Positions 1 through 7,965 of a DNA stretch of 64,000 bases are shown piece by piece. Within the stretch, counting starts at the first letter, position 1; the number at the start of each line of letters is the position of its first letter. The notes under the pieces were generated by a model. That model ran no database searches. It saw only the letters and a program-made list of their open reading frames with translations, and was not told where the DNA came from. The DNA comes from Piscinibacter sp. XHJ-5 (GTDB taxonomy: Bacteria > Pseudomonadota > Gammaproteobacteria > Burkholderiales > Burkholderiaceae_C): the NCBI RefSeq assembly GCF_029855045.1, contig NZ_CP123228.1:3596001-3660000 (forward strand), in the 5' to 3' direction. The position numbers and the translations under genes are program-made.

Positions 1-11
1 GTGAACCACAT
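1..11 (-). CDS. RND efflux pump inner-membrane permease, first codons only
   Basis: Only the first codons of this gene lie in the window, reading ATG TGG TTC AC (Met-Trp-Phe-Thr) on the minus strand. Many inner-membrane RND permeases begin with this MWFT start. A strong ribosome binding site (GGAGG) sits just before the ATG and overlaps the stop codon of the upstream adaptor gene (TAGGAGG), so the two are translationally linked. The identification rests on the start peptide and the adaptor neighbour alone. Confidence 0.6.
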
Positions 12-21
12 GGCGCGCCTC

Positions 22-1194
22 CTACAGCCGCGCCGCGGAAGGGGCCGCTGCCGAGGCGCCCGACCCGGCGCGCTGAGACACGACCTTGGCCGGCGCGCCC
101 TCCTTGAGGTTGTCGAAGCGCGCGGCCAGCACCTGCGAATCGGCGGCCAGGCCTTGTGTCACTTCGACGCGGCCATGCGCCGGATCCCGGCGGCCCGTGA
201 TGACGATGCGCCTGACCAGCGCGCCGTTCTCCACCGTCCACACGAAGTCCTGTCCCGAGGCCTGGCCCAGCGCGCTCTGCGGCAGGTTGAGCCGCCGGGT
301 GTCGTCCTTCAGCTCGACGCTGGCCTGCGCGTACTGGCCTGCGCGAAAGCGTTCGCCGCGGTTGTCGAGCACGACCACGACGCCGATTGCGCGCGTGCCC
401 GCCTCGGCGGCCGGCGCGATGCGGTCGATGCGGCCGGTGACCGTCTCGCCCTGCCCCTCGACGCGCACCTGCACCGCCTGGCCCGGCGCCAGCCGCGAGA
501 CCTCGTGGGTGCCGACGCTGCCGGCGAGCTCCAGCGTGGCCAGATCGACGACGGTGATCAGCGGTTGCTCGGCGCTGACCTTCTCGCCCGGGACCACATG
601 GCGCTTGCCGACGATGCCCGCGATGGGCGCCACCAGCGCGGCCTCGCGAATGCCGACCCGCGAGCTGGCGAGCTGCGCCTGCGCCGACTTGAGCTGCGCA
701 CGCGCGGCATCGAGCTTCGCCTGCGACGATTGCAGCGCCGTCGGCGAGATGAAGTTCTGGCTGGCGAGCCCTGCGTTGGCGGCGTGCTGGCGCTCCGCGT
801 CGACCAGCGCGACCTGCGCCGCCTCGACTGCCGCCGCGCGATCGGCGACGCGCGACTGAAGCTCGGCGAGGTCGATGTCGCCCAAGGGTTGCCCGGCCCT
901 GACCCGCGTGCCTTCCGCCACGGTCAACGCGAGCAGCGTGCCGGGCGCCTTGGCACGCACGGTGGCCGTTCGCGGTGCCACCAGCGGCCCCGAGAACTCG
1001 ACGACCAGCGGCATGGCGGCGAGCGCCGGCTTCACCACTTCGGATGGCAGGAACTCCAGCGGCACCGGCGGCTTGTGGCCGTCACGCGGCCCCTTGGCGC
1101 TGTTTCCGAGCCGTGGTGCCAGCGCCAGCGCAAGGCCGGCGATCACCAGGGCCGCGATCGTCCCACCCACCCAAAGCTTGTGCGTTCCGAGCAT
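22..1194 (-). CDS. RND efflux periplasmic adaptor (membrane fusion) protein
   Basis: This 390-residue protein is an HlyD/AcrA-type adaptor that bridges an inner-membrane RND pump to an outer-membrane channel. A single N-terminal hydrophobic segment (about residues 7-27) anchors or exports it. A lipoyl/barrel-sandwich half follows at about 75-110 (AKAPGTLLALTVAEGTRVRAG), then an alanine-rich coiled-coil hairpin at about 110-180, then the second lipoyl half (APIAGIVGKRHVVPGEKV). A beta-barrel and membrane-proximal domain end the protein, and the tail is Ala/Ser-rich. The pump gene starts 10 bp downstream. The substrate cannot be told from sequence. Confidence 0.9.
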   Translation of the reverse strand: MLGTHKLWVGGTIAALVIAGLALALAPRLGNSAKGPRDGHKPPVPLEFLPSEVVKPALAAMPLVVEFSGPLVAPRTATVRAKAPGTLLALTVAEGTRVRAGQPLGDIDLAELQSRVADRAAAVEAAQVALVDAERQHAANAGLASQNFISPTALQSSQAKLDAARAQLKSAQAQLASSRVGIREAALVAPIAGIVGKRHVVPGEKVSAEQPLITVVDLATLELAGSVGTHEVSRLAPGQAVQVRVEGQGETVTGRIDRIAPAAEAGTRAIGVVVVLDNRGERFRAGQYAQASVELKDDTRRLNLPQSALGQASGQDFVWTVENGALVRRIVITGRRDPAHGRVEVTQGLAADSQVLAARFDNLKEGAPAKVVSQRAGSGASAAAPSAARL

Positions 1195-1300
1195 GCAGCC
1201 AGTGTAGGCAGGGCCCCCCGGGGTGCTTCAAGCGTGCGACGGACTGCAGATTGGGGGGCACGGGCCGCGTCGACAAGCGACGAGGCGGGGCGCCGTGGGC

Positions 1301-2320
1301 CTACACGTGCCCGATCACCGGATGAGGTTCGTATCCCTGCTCGAGCTGCGCGATGTCCTGCGCGCTCAAGGTCAGCTGCGGCGCCGCTGCTGCTTCATCG
1401 ATCTGGTGCAGCTTGCTCGCCCCGACGATGGGCGCGGTGACACCCTTGTGGAGCAGCCAGGCGTAGGCGAGCGTCGCGTTGCTGACCCCCTTCTGCCGCG
1501 CCAGGGCGGTGAGGCGCTCGACGGTGGCGAAGTCGCTGGCGCGGTAGTAATAGCGCTGCGCGATGTCGTCGGTCTGTGCCCGCGACGTGGCGCCGGACTG
1601 GCTGTCGGCGCTCTGGCGGTTGCCCGCGAGAAACCCACGCGCCAGCGGGCTCCACGGCACCATGGCGACGCCGAGGTCGCGGCAGAGCGGAATCATCTCG
1701 CGCTCCTCCTCGCGGTAGGCGAGGTTGTAGTGGTTCTGCATGCTGACGAATGGGGTCCAGCCGCGCTCACGCGCGACCTGCTGCGCGCGAGCGAATTGCC
1801 ACGCCCACATCGAGCTCGCGCCGATGTAGCGCGCCTTGCCGGCCTTGACCACGTCGTGCAGCGCTTCCATCGTCTCCTCGATCGGCGTGTGCGGATCCCA
1901 GCGGTGGATCTGGTAGAGGTCGATGTAGTCCGTGCCCAGGCGCGACAGGCTCGCGTCGATCGCATGGAAGATGCGCTTGCGCGACAGGCCGCTGCGATTG
2001 GGCCGCTCCTCCCCGCCGATCGCGATGCCGCCCTTGAAGGCCAGGTCCACCGGGAAGAAGACCTTGGTCGCGATGACGACCTCGTCGCGCTGGCAGAACT
2101 CGCGCAGGAACTTGCCGGTCAGCACTTCGCACTCGCCGCCGGAATACATGTCGGCGGTGTCGAAGAACGTGATGCCCTGCTCGACCGCGTGCCGCACCAG
2201 CGGGCGGCTCGCCGCCTCGTCGAGGATCCAGGGCCGCCACTGCGGCGTGCCGTAGGTCATCATGCCGAGGCAGATGCGCGACACCGTGAGGCCGGTGGAG
2301 CCGAGGCGTGTGTATTGCAT
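1301..2320 (-). CDS. Aldo/keto reductase
   Basis: This 339-residue cytoplasmic NADPH-dependent oxidoreductase belongs to the aldo/keto reductase superfamily, in the YajO/Tas-like group. The classic tetrad is visible: Asp and Tyr in FFDTADMYSGG (about 51-61), Lys in VIATKVFFP (about 83), and His in LYQIHRWDPHTP (about 137). The C-terminal cofactor-binding segment (APIVGASKLHQIDEA) is also present. The start MQYTRLGSTGLTVS is the standard beginning of the family. The gene stands alone between the efflux genes and aroC. The physiological substrate is unknown. Confidence 0.9.
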   Translation of the reverse strand: MQYTRLGSTGLTVSRICLGMMTYGTPQWRPWILDEAASRPLVRHAVEQGITFFDTADMYSGGECEVLTGKFLREFCQRDEVVIATKVFFPVDLAFKGGIAIGGEERPNRSGLSRKRIFHAIDASLSRLGTDYIDLYQIHRWDPHTPIEETMEALHDVVKAGKARYIGASSMWAWQFARAQQVARERGWTPFVSMQNHYNLAYREEEREMIPLCRDLGVAMVPWSPLARGFLAGNRQSADSQSGATSRAQTDDIAQRYYYRASDFATVERLTALARQKGVSNATLAYAWLLHKGVTAPIVGASKLHQIDEAAAAPQLTLSAQDIAQLEQGYEPHPVIGHV

Positions 2321-2418
2321 GGGGACCCTTCGCCGTGTGGTTCGAAAGGGCGCGGATTATCGGCGCGCGAAGCGCCCGCGCTCGCCAGTGCGGTCTTTGT
2401 GCGGGACCGGCGCGTGCC

Positions 2419-3519
2419 TCAGGGCCGCGACGCGGCGATGCGCGGCGTGTCCACGCGGACGTCGGCGCACTGGGCGCGGTGCAGCAGCGCATGGTCCATC
2501 AGCACCAGCGCGAGCATCGCCTCGGCGATCGGCGTGGCGCGAATGCCGACGCAAGGATCGTGACGGCCGAAGGTCTCCACGGTCGCGGGCTGCCCTTGCA
2601 GGTCGATCGACTGTCGCGGGCTGCGGATGGAGCTGGTCGGCTTGATCGCGATCGAGACGGTGATGTCCTGCCCGGTGGAGATGCCGCCGAGCACGCCGCC
2701 GGCGTTGTTGCCGGCGAAGCCTTCGGGCGTGAGCTCGTCGCCGTGCGTCGTGCCGCGCTGCGACACGCTGGCAAAGCCGGCGCCGATCTCGACGCCCTTG
2801 ACGGCATTGATGCCCATCATGGCGTAGGCGATGTCGGCATCGAGCTTGTCGAACAGCGGCGCGCCCAGCCCCACCGGCACATGGTGCGCGACGACGTTGA
2901 TGCGCGCGCCGCAGCTGTCGCCCGCCTTGCGCAGCTCGTCCATGTAGGCCTCGAGGCGCGCGATGTCGCTGGCATTGGGTGCGAAGAACGGGTTGTTCGG
3001 CACATGCTCCAGCGATTCGAACGGGATGGCGATGTCGCCGAGCTGAGCCATGTAGCCGCTGAAGGTGGTGCCGTATTGCTCCCTCAGCCATTTGCGCGCC
3101 ACGGCGCCGGCGCCCACCATCGGCGCGGTCAGGCGGGCGGAGGAGCGACCGCCGCCACGCGGGTCGCGGATGCCGTACTTGTGCCAGTAGGTGTAGTCGG
3201 CGTGGCCGGGGCGGAAGGTCTGGGCGATGTTGCCGTAGTCCTTGCTGCGCTGGTCGGTGTTGCGGATCAGCAGGCAGATCGGCGTCCCGGTGGTCTTGCC
3301 CTCGTGCACGCCGGAAAGAATCTCGACCGCATCCGGCTCGTTTCGCTGCGTGACATGGCGCGAGGTGCCGGGGCGGCGCCGATCCAGCTCGGGCTGGATG
3401 TCGGCCTCGGACAGCGCCATGCCGGGCGGGCAGCCGTCGATCACGCAGCCGATGGCCGGTCCGTGCGATTCGCCGAAGTTGGTGACCTGGAACAGGTGGC
3501 CGAAGGTGCTGCCGGACAT
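2419..3519 (-). CDS. aroC: Chorismate synthase
   Basis: AroC converts 5-enolpyruvylshikimate 3-phosphate to chorismate using reduced FMN, the last step of the shikimate pathway. The 366 residues match the family length. The N-terminal signature [18 protein letters not shown] (about 17-34), the [10 protein letters not shown] segment, the Arg/Gly-rich [11 protein letters not shown] segment and the C-terminal [17 protein letters not shown] signature are all intact. Transcription is probably separate from the downstream aldo/keto reductase, which starts 98 bp further on. No other aromatic pathway gene is adjacent. Confidence 0.97.
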   Translation of the reverse strand: MSGSTFGHLFQVTNFGESHGPAIGCVIDGCPPGMALSEADIQPELDRRRPGTSRHVTQRNEPDAVEILSGVHEGKTTGTPICLLIRNTDQRSKDYGNIAQTFRPGHADYTYWHKYGIRDPRGGGRSSARLTAPMVGAGAVARKWLREQYGTTFSGYMAQLGDIAIPFESLEHVPNNPFFAPNASDIARLEAYMDELRKAGDSCGARINVVAHHVPVGLGAPLFDKLDADIAYAMMGINAVKGVEIGAGFASVSQRGTTHGDELTPEGFAGNNAGGVLGGISTGQDITVSIAIKPTSSIRSPRQSIDLQGQPATVETFGRHDPCVGIRATPIAEAMLALVLMDHALLHRAQCADVRVDTPRIAASRP

Positions 3520-3648
3520 GGGAGGCCTTGGAAGGGGAGGCCTCGATTTTATGGGGGGCTGTGCGATGCCCCATCAAGCGGCCACCGCGGATCCGGCTGC
3601 GCCGGTTCGCCAGTGGCTCCCCTCGAGGGGGTCACGCGCTGCGGTGGG
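3520..3648. repeat. Intergenic GC-rich palindromes
   Basis: The gap between aroC and the CBS-domain gene holds several inverted repeats: CCGGCTGCGCCGG near 3593-3605 and a perfect 12-bp palindrome CCCCTCGAGGGG at 3619-3630. No ORF or T-tract was seen. It may be a copy of a dispersed intergenic repeat of the kind found in Burkholderiales, but that needs a genome-wide comparison. Confidence 0.35.
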
Positions 3649-4116
3649 CTAGTTCGCGGAGGTCTGCTCGTCTCGCGGCTCGTCGACCGGCCAGTCCCGG
3701 ATGTACGCCTTCAGCATGCGGTTTTCGAAGTCCTGGCTGTCCACCACCGCCTTCGCGACGTCGTAGAAGGAGATCACGCCCATCAGCGTGCGCTGGCTCA
3801 TCACGGGCATGTAGCGGGCGTGCCGCCCGAGCATCATGCGCCGCACCTCGTCGATCTCGGTCTCCGGGGTGGCCGTGAGCGGATGGTCGTCCATCACTGT
3901 GCGCACGATCGTGTTGCCGACGCTGCCGCCATTGCGCACCACCGACTGGATGACCTCGCGGAAGGTCAGCATGCCGACCAGGTCGCCGTGGTCCATGACG
4001 ACCAGCGAGCCGATGTCGTTCTCGGCCATCGTGGTCACGGCCCTGGACAGCGCTTCCTCCGGCGAGACGGTGTACAGCGTGCCGCCCTTGACGCGCAGGA
4101 TGTCACTGACTTTCAT
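3649..4116 (-). CDS. CBS-domain pair protein
   Basis: This 155-residue soluble protein consists almost entirely of two tandem CBS motifs (about residues 5-60 and 70-130), which form a Bateman module that usually binds adenine nucleotides. The typical pattern is visible in VTTMAENDIGSLVVMDHGDL and again in MLGRHARYMPVMSQRTLMGV. There is no fused enzymatic or channel domain, so it probably acts as a nucleotide-responsive sensor or partner. It is divergent from the metY-type gene, sharing a 106-bp intergenic region. The specific role is unknown. Confidence 0.88.
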   Translation of the reverse strand: MKVSDILRVKGGTLYTVSPEEALSRAVTTMAENDIGSLVVMDHGDLVGMLTFREVIQSVVRNGGSVGNTIVRTVMDDHPLTATPETEIDEVRRMMLGRHARYMPVMSQRTLMGVISFYDVAKAVVDSQDFENRMLKAYIRDWPVDEPRDEQTSAN

Positions 4117-4222
4117 GGGTCGCTCCTCTGGCCGGTGGACGGTTCAATATAGCCCACAATGCCCGGGAGCAACACCCTGGAATCTGTCGGCACGACAGAT
4201 TCGCTGCCTCGAGGAATCCCCC

Positions 4223-5527
4223 ATGGCCGGCGCCTCCGACCCCGCATTCGACACCCTCGCGCTGCATGCCGGCGCGGCTCCCGACCCGGCCACCGGCGCG
4301 CGCGCCGTGCCCATCCACCTCACGACTTCGTTCGTGTTCGAGAACAGCGAGCACGCGGCGTCCCTGTTCAACATGGAGCGCTCGGGTCACGTCTACAGCC
4401 GCATCTCGAATCCCACCAACGCGGTGCTCGAAGAGCGGGTGGCCGCACTCGAAGGCGGCGCCGGCAGCATCGCCACGGCCAGCGGCCAGGCGGCGCTGCA
4501 CCTTGCGATCTGCACGCTGGCCGGCGCCGGCTCGCACATCGTCTCCAGCGCGGCGCTCTACGGCGGTTCGCACAACCTGTTGCACTACACGCTGGCGCGC
4601 TTCGGCATCGAGACCACCTTCGTGCAGCCCGGCGACATCGACGGCTGGCGCGCCGCGATCCGGCCGAACACGCGGCTGCTCTTCGGCGAGACGCTCGGCA
4701 ATCCGGGTCTCGACGTGCTCGACATCCCCACGGTAGCAGCGCTCGCCCACGAGCACCGGCTGCCGCTGCTGGTCGACTCGACCTTCACCACGCCATTCCT
4801 GATGAAGCCCTTCGACTGGGGCGCCGATCTGGTCTATCACTCGGCCACCAAGTTCCTCTCCGGCCACGGCACGGTCATCGGCGGCGTGCTGGTCGACAGC
4901 GGCCGATTCGACTGGGACGCCTCGGGCCGCTTCCCGGAGCTGAGCGAGCCGTACGAAGGCTTCCACGGCATGGTGTTCAGCGAGGAGAGCACGGTGGGCG
5001 CCTTCCTGCTGCGCGCGCGGCGCGAGGGATTGCGTGACTTCGGCGCCTGCATGAGCCCGCACACCGCGTGGCTCATCCTGCAGGGCATAGAGACGCTGCC
5101 GCTGCGCATGGCGCGCCACGTGGAGAACACGCGCAAGGTGGTGGGCTTCCTGGCCTCGCACGCGATGGTCGAGCGCGTGGGCTATCCGGAGCTCGAAGGC
5201 CATCCCAGCCATGCGCTGGCCCGGCGGCTGCTGCCGCGCGGCTGCGGCTCGGTGTTCAGCTTCGACCTCAAGGGCAGCCGCGAGCAAGGCAAGGCCTTCA
5301 TCGAGGCGCTGCGCCTGTTCTCGCACCTGGCCAACGTCGGCGACTGCCGCTCGCTGGTGATCCATCCGGCGTCGACCACGCACTTCCGCATGGACGATGC
5401 CGCCCTCGCGCAGGCGGGCATCACACCGGGGACGATCCGCCTGTCGATAGGCCTGGAGGATGCCGACGACCTCGTCGACGACCTGAAGCGGGCCCTGCGG
5501 GCGGCCGAGAAGGCGGGGCGCCGATGA
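4223..5527 (+). CDS. metY: O-acetylhomoserine sulfhydrylase (MetY type)
   Basis: This 434-residue PLP enzyme of the Cys/Met metabolism family most likely condenses O-acetylhomoserine with sulfide to give homocysteine. The family fold is clear: TTSFVFENSEHAASLF near the N-terminus, YSRISNPTNAVLEERVAALEGG, and the PLP lysine at about residue 210 in HSATKFLSGHG. The C-terminal GTIRLSIGLEDADDLVDDL is typical of the family. The ATG at 4223 follows GAGGAA and removes a spurious upstream extension. The next gene overlaps it by ATGA. A cystathionine synthase or O-succinylhomoserine activity is a weaker alternative. Confidence 0.9.
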   Translation: MAGASDPAFDTLALHAGAAPDPATGARAVPIHLTTSFVFENSEHAASLFNMERSGHVYSRISNPTNAVLEERVAALEGGAGSIATASGQAALHLAICTLAGAGSHIVSSAALYGGSHNLLHYTLARFGIETTFVQPGDIDGWRAAIRPNTRLLFGETLGNPGLDVLDIPTVAALAHEHRLPLLVDSTFTTPFLMKPFDWGADLVYHSATKFLSGHGTVIGGVLVDSGRFDWDASGRFPELSEPYEGFHGMVFSEESTVGAFLLRARREGLRDFGACMSPHTAWLILQGIETLPLRMARHVENTRKVVGFLASHAMVERVGYPELEGHPSHALARRLLPRGCGSVFSFDLKGSREQGKAFIEALRLFSHLANVGDCRSLVIHPASTTHFRMDDAALAQAGITPGTIRLSIGLEDADDLVDDLKRALRAAEKAGRR

Positions 5528-6339
5528 AGGTCGACGTCGCGGGCCGCAGCGCCTATGCCTACACGGGCGGCAAGCCGTTCGACCCCACGCTGCCGTGCAT
5601 CGTCTTCCTGCATGGCGCGCTGCACGACCACAGCGCGTGGACCCTGCTGGCGCGCTGGGCGGCGCACCACGGCCACGCCGTGCTCGCCGTCGACGAGCCG
5701 GGCCATGGCCGCAGCGAAGGACCGCCGCTGGCCGACGTCGAGGCGCTGGCGCACTGGACCCTCGCGCTGCTGGACGCCGCCGATGTGCGCCAGGCCGCGC
5801 TGGTGGGCCACAGCATGGGCTCGCTGATCGCACTGGAAGCCGCCGCACGCGCGCCCGAGCGGATCACGCGCCTGGTGATGATCGGCACGGCGTATCCGAT
5901 GAAGGTTTCCGACGCCCTGCTGGCCACCGCCCGCGAAGCGCCGCTGAAGGCGATCGACATGGTCAATGCGCTTTCGTTCTCGAGCACCGCCGCCAAGCCG
6001 TCCTACCCCGGACCCGGCGCTTGGCTGCAAGGCGCCAACCGCACGCTGATGCGACGCATCCAGGCGGCCAATCCCGAGATCAACCTGTTCCTGCACGACT
6101 TCGGTGTCTGCGACCGCTATGCGCACGGCTTCGAGGCGGCGTCGCAGGTGCGCTGCCCGGTGCAGCTCATCGTCGGCGAGCGCGACCAGATGACTTCGCC
6201 CCAGGCCGCGCGGGAGCTCGCGGCCGCGCTTTCCGCACGGGTGGCGACGCTGCCCTGTGGGCATTCCCTGATGCTGGAGTCACCCGACGCGGTGTTGAAT
6301 GCCCTGCGCGACGCGCTGAAGCAGGAGCAGTCCGGATGA
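5524..6339 (+). CDS. Alpha/beta hydrolase
   Basis: This 271-residue alpha/beta hydrolase has a complete apparent triad: nucleophile Ser97 in GHSMGS, Asp221 in GERDQM and His247 in CGHSLM. The oxyanion HG pair is in FLHGALHDH near residue 30. The start overlaps the metY stop codon (ATGA), so translation is coupled. Its own stop overlaps the start of the DUF962 gene in the same way. The substrate is unknown. Coupling to homocysteine synthesis might suggest acyl-transfer or ester chemistry (some homoserine O-acetyltransferases share the fold), but the sequence resembles general hydrolases. Confidence 0.85.
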   Translation: MKVDVAGRSAYAYTGGKPFDPTLPCIVFLHGALHDHSAWTLLARWAAHHGHAVLAVDEPGHGRSEGPPLADVEALAHWTLALLDAADVRQAALVGHSMGSLIALEAAARAPERITRLVMIGTAYPMKVSDALLATAREAPLKAIDMVNALSFSSTAAKPSYPGPGAWLQGANRTLMRRIQAANPEINLFLHDFGVCDRYAHGFEAASQVRCPVQLIVGERDQMTSPQAARELAAALSARVATLPCGHSLMLESPDAVLNALRDALKQEQSG

Positions 6340-6665
6340 GCACGGTCACCGCAGAAAACGATCCCAAGGCGTTCAAGACCTTCGCCGAGTTCTATCCCTT
6401 CTACCTCGGGGAGCACCGAAACCGGACCTGCCGGCGGCTGCACTTCGTCGGCTCCACGCTCGCGCTTGCGTGCCTGGCGATGCTCGTGGTCACCGGGCGG
6501 CCGCAATACCTGCTGTACGGGCTCCTGTGCGGCTACGGCTTCGCCTGGATCGGCCACTTCGCCTTCGAGAAGAACAAGCCGGCGTCGTTCAAGCGCCCGC
6601 TGTACAGCTTCATGGGCGACTGGGTCATGTACAAGGACATCTGGACCGGCAAGATTCCGTTCTGA
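6336..6665 (+). CDS. DUF962 / Mpo1-like membrane protein
   Basis: This 109-residue protein belongs to the DUF962 family, whose yeast member Mpo1 is an iron-dependent dioxygenase of fatty-acid alpha-oxidation. Conserved histidines typical of the family are His27 (YLGEHRNRTCRR), His36 (LHFVGS) and His74 (WIGHFAFEKNKPASF). Two hydrophobic segments (about 38-52 and 57-72) indicate membrane insertion. The ATG overlaps the hydrolase stop (ATGA). The enzymatic role is inferred from the eukaryotic homologue and not shown for bacteria here. Confidence 0.85.
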   Translation: MSTVTAENDPKAFKTFAEFYPFYLGEHRNRTCRRLHFVGSTLALACLAMLVVTGRPQYLLYGLLCGYGFAWIGHFAFEKNKPASFKRPLYSFMGDWVMYKDIWTGKIPF

Positions 6666-6681
6666 GCAGCGCCACCACCCG

Positions 6682-7965
6682 ATGTCCGCCGGCGACTCTC
6701 TCCTCACCCACCGGCTCTTGCACATCGAGCGCCTGGTCGACGCGATCGACCTGCCGATCGGCCGCTGGGACCGCGAGGCCCGCCTGGTCTTCTGCAACAA
6801 CCCCTACCTCGGCTGGGCGGAGCGATCGCGCGAAGAGCTGATCGGCCGCACGCTGCACGAGCTCTACGGAGAAGACGCATGGCGGCGCGCCGAGCCGGCG
6901 TTCGCCGAGGCGTTCTGCGGCCGCACCGTCAACTACGAGCGGCGGTTGACGCACGGCCACCAGTCGGCGCGCTGGGCCCGCATCCAGGTGTTTCCGGACC
7001 TCGATCCTCAGGGGCGCGTGGAAGCCGTCTTCACGATCGCCTTCGACATCCACGAGGACGTGCTGGCGCGCGAGGCACTGGAAGCGGCGCGCGAGCGCCT
7101 CGATCGCTTCACCGAAAACATCCCCTACCCGCTCACCTACGTCGACCGAGGCTTCGTGCTGCGCTTCGTCAACAAGGCGTATTGCGAAGCGACCGGCATG
7201 CGCGCCGCCGATCTGCTCGGGCGCCACATCGGCGAAGTGCGCGGCGCCAGGCGCTGGTCGGAGCACGCGCCCTTCTTCGAGCGGGCGCTCAAGGGCCAGA
7301 CGGTGCAATACACGCGCCTGGTCGACCGGCTGCCGCAGGGACCGCGCTGGCTGCGCACCAGCTACGTGCCCGATTTCGACGCCCGGCGACACGTGCGCGG
7401 CCTGTACACGGTGACGATCGACGTGCACGAGCTGACGATGGCGCAGGAAAAGCTCAAGCGCAGTGTCGAGCGCGACTCGCTGACCGACGTGCTGAGCCGG
7501 CGAACGATGATGGATCGCATCGAGGCCGCCATGCTGGAGGCGGCGGAGCGCCCGGTGGCGCTGTTCTTCGTCGACCTCGACGGCTTCAAGGGCGTCAACG
7601 ACCGCCTGGGCCACCAGGCGGGCGACCAGCTGCTGGTCGACGTGGGCGCCGCGCTGCAGTCGGCGGTGCGCATCGAGGATGCCGTCGGCCGCTTCGGCGG
7701 CGACGAGTTCCTGGTGCTGGCGGCAGTGCGTGACAGCGCGGGCGCGGAGGCCCTCGCGCTGCACATGCTCGACGCGGTCCGCCAGATGTCGTCGATCATC
7801 AGCGCGAGCATCGGCTATGCGCTGGCGCCGTCCGATGCGCAGCATCCCATGAAGCTGCTGCAGCTGGCCGACGACGCGATGTACGCCGCCAAGCGGCTCG
7901 GCAAGAACCGGGTGATGCACCACAGGGAAGCGCCGTGCGTGCCGCTGGATGGCTCGTCGCGCTGA
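6682..7965 (+). CDS. PAS-PAS-GGDEF diguanylate cyclase
   Basis: This 427-residue protein probably makes cyclic di-GMP. Two PAS domains (about 18-125 and 137-255) precede a GGDEF domain (about 258-420). The active-site motif GGDEF is intact at 339-343. The product-inhibition I-site RxxD (RIED, 330-333) lies at the canonical five-residue spacing before it, so feedback control is likely. No transmembrane segment is present, so it senses a cytoplasmic signal. The ATG at 6682 is 16 bp after the DUF962 gene. The next CDS starts inside its last 31 bp. Confidence 0.93.
   Translation: MSAGDSLLTHRLLHIERLVDAIDLPIGRWDREARLVFCNNPYLGWAERSREELIGRTLHELYGEDAWRRAEPAFAEAFCGRTVNYERRLTHGHQSARWARIQVFPDLDPQGRVEAVFTIAFDIHEDVLAREALEAARERLDRFTENIPYPLTYVDRGFVLRFVNKAYCEATGMRAADLLGRHIGEVRGARRWSEHAPFFERALKGQTVQYTRLVDRLPQGPRWLRTSYVPDFDARRHVRGLYTVTIDVHELTMAQEKLKRSVERDSLTDVLSRRTMMDRIEAAMLEAAERPVALFFVDLDGFKGVNDRLGHQAGDQLLVDVGAALQSAVRIEDAVGRFGGDEFLVLAAVRDSAGAEALALHMLDAVRQMSSIISASIGYALAPSDAQHPMKLLQLADDAMYAAKRLGKNRVMHHREAPCVPLDGSSR

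Noticed and set aside
1..1440. Long plus-strand open frame opposite the efflux adaptor gene
   Set aside because: Arg/His/Ala-rich translation without family features, antisense to a clear membrane fusion protein; an effect of high GC content.
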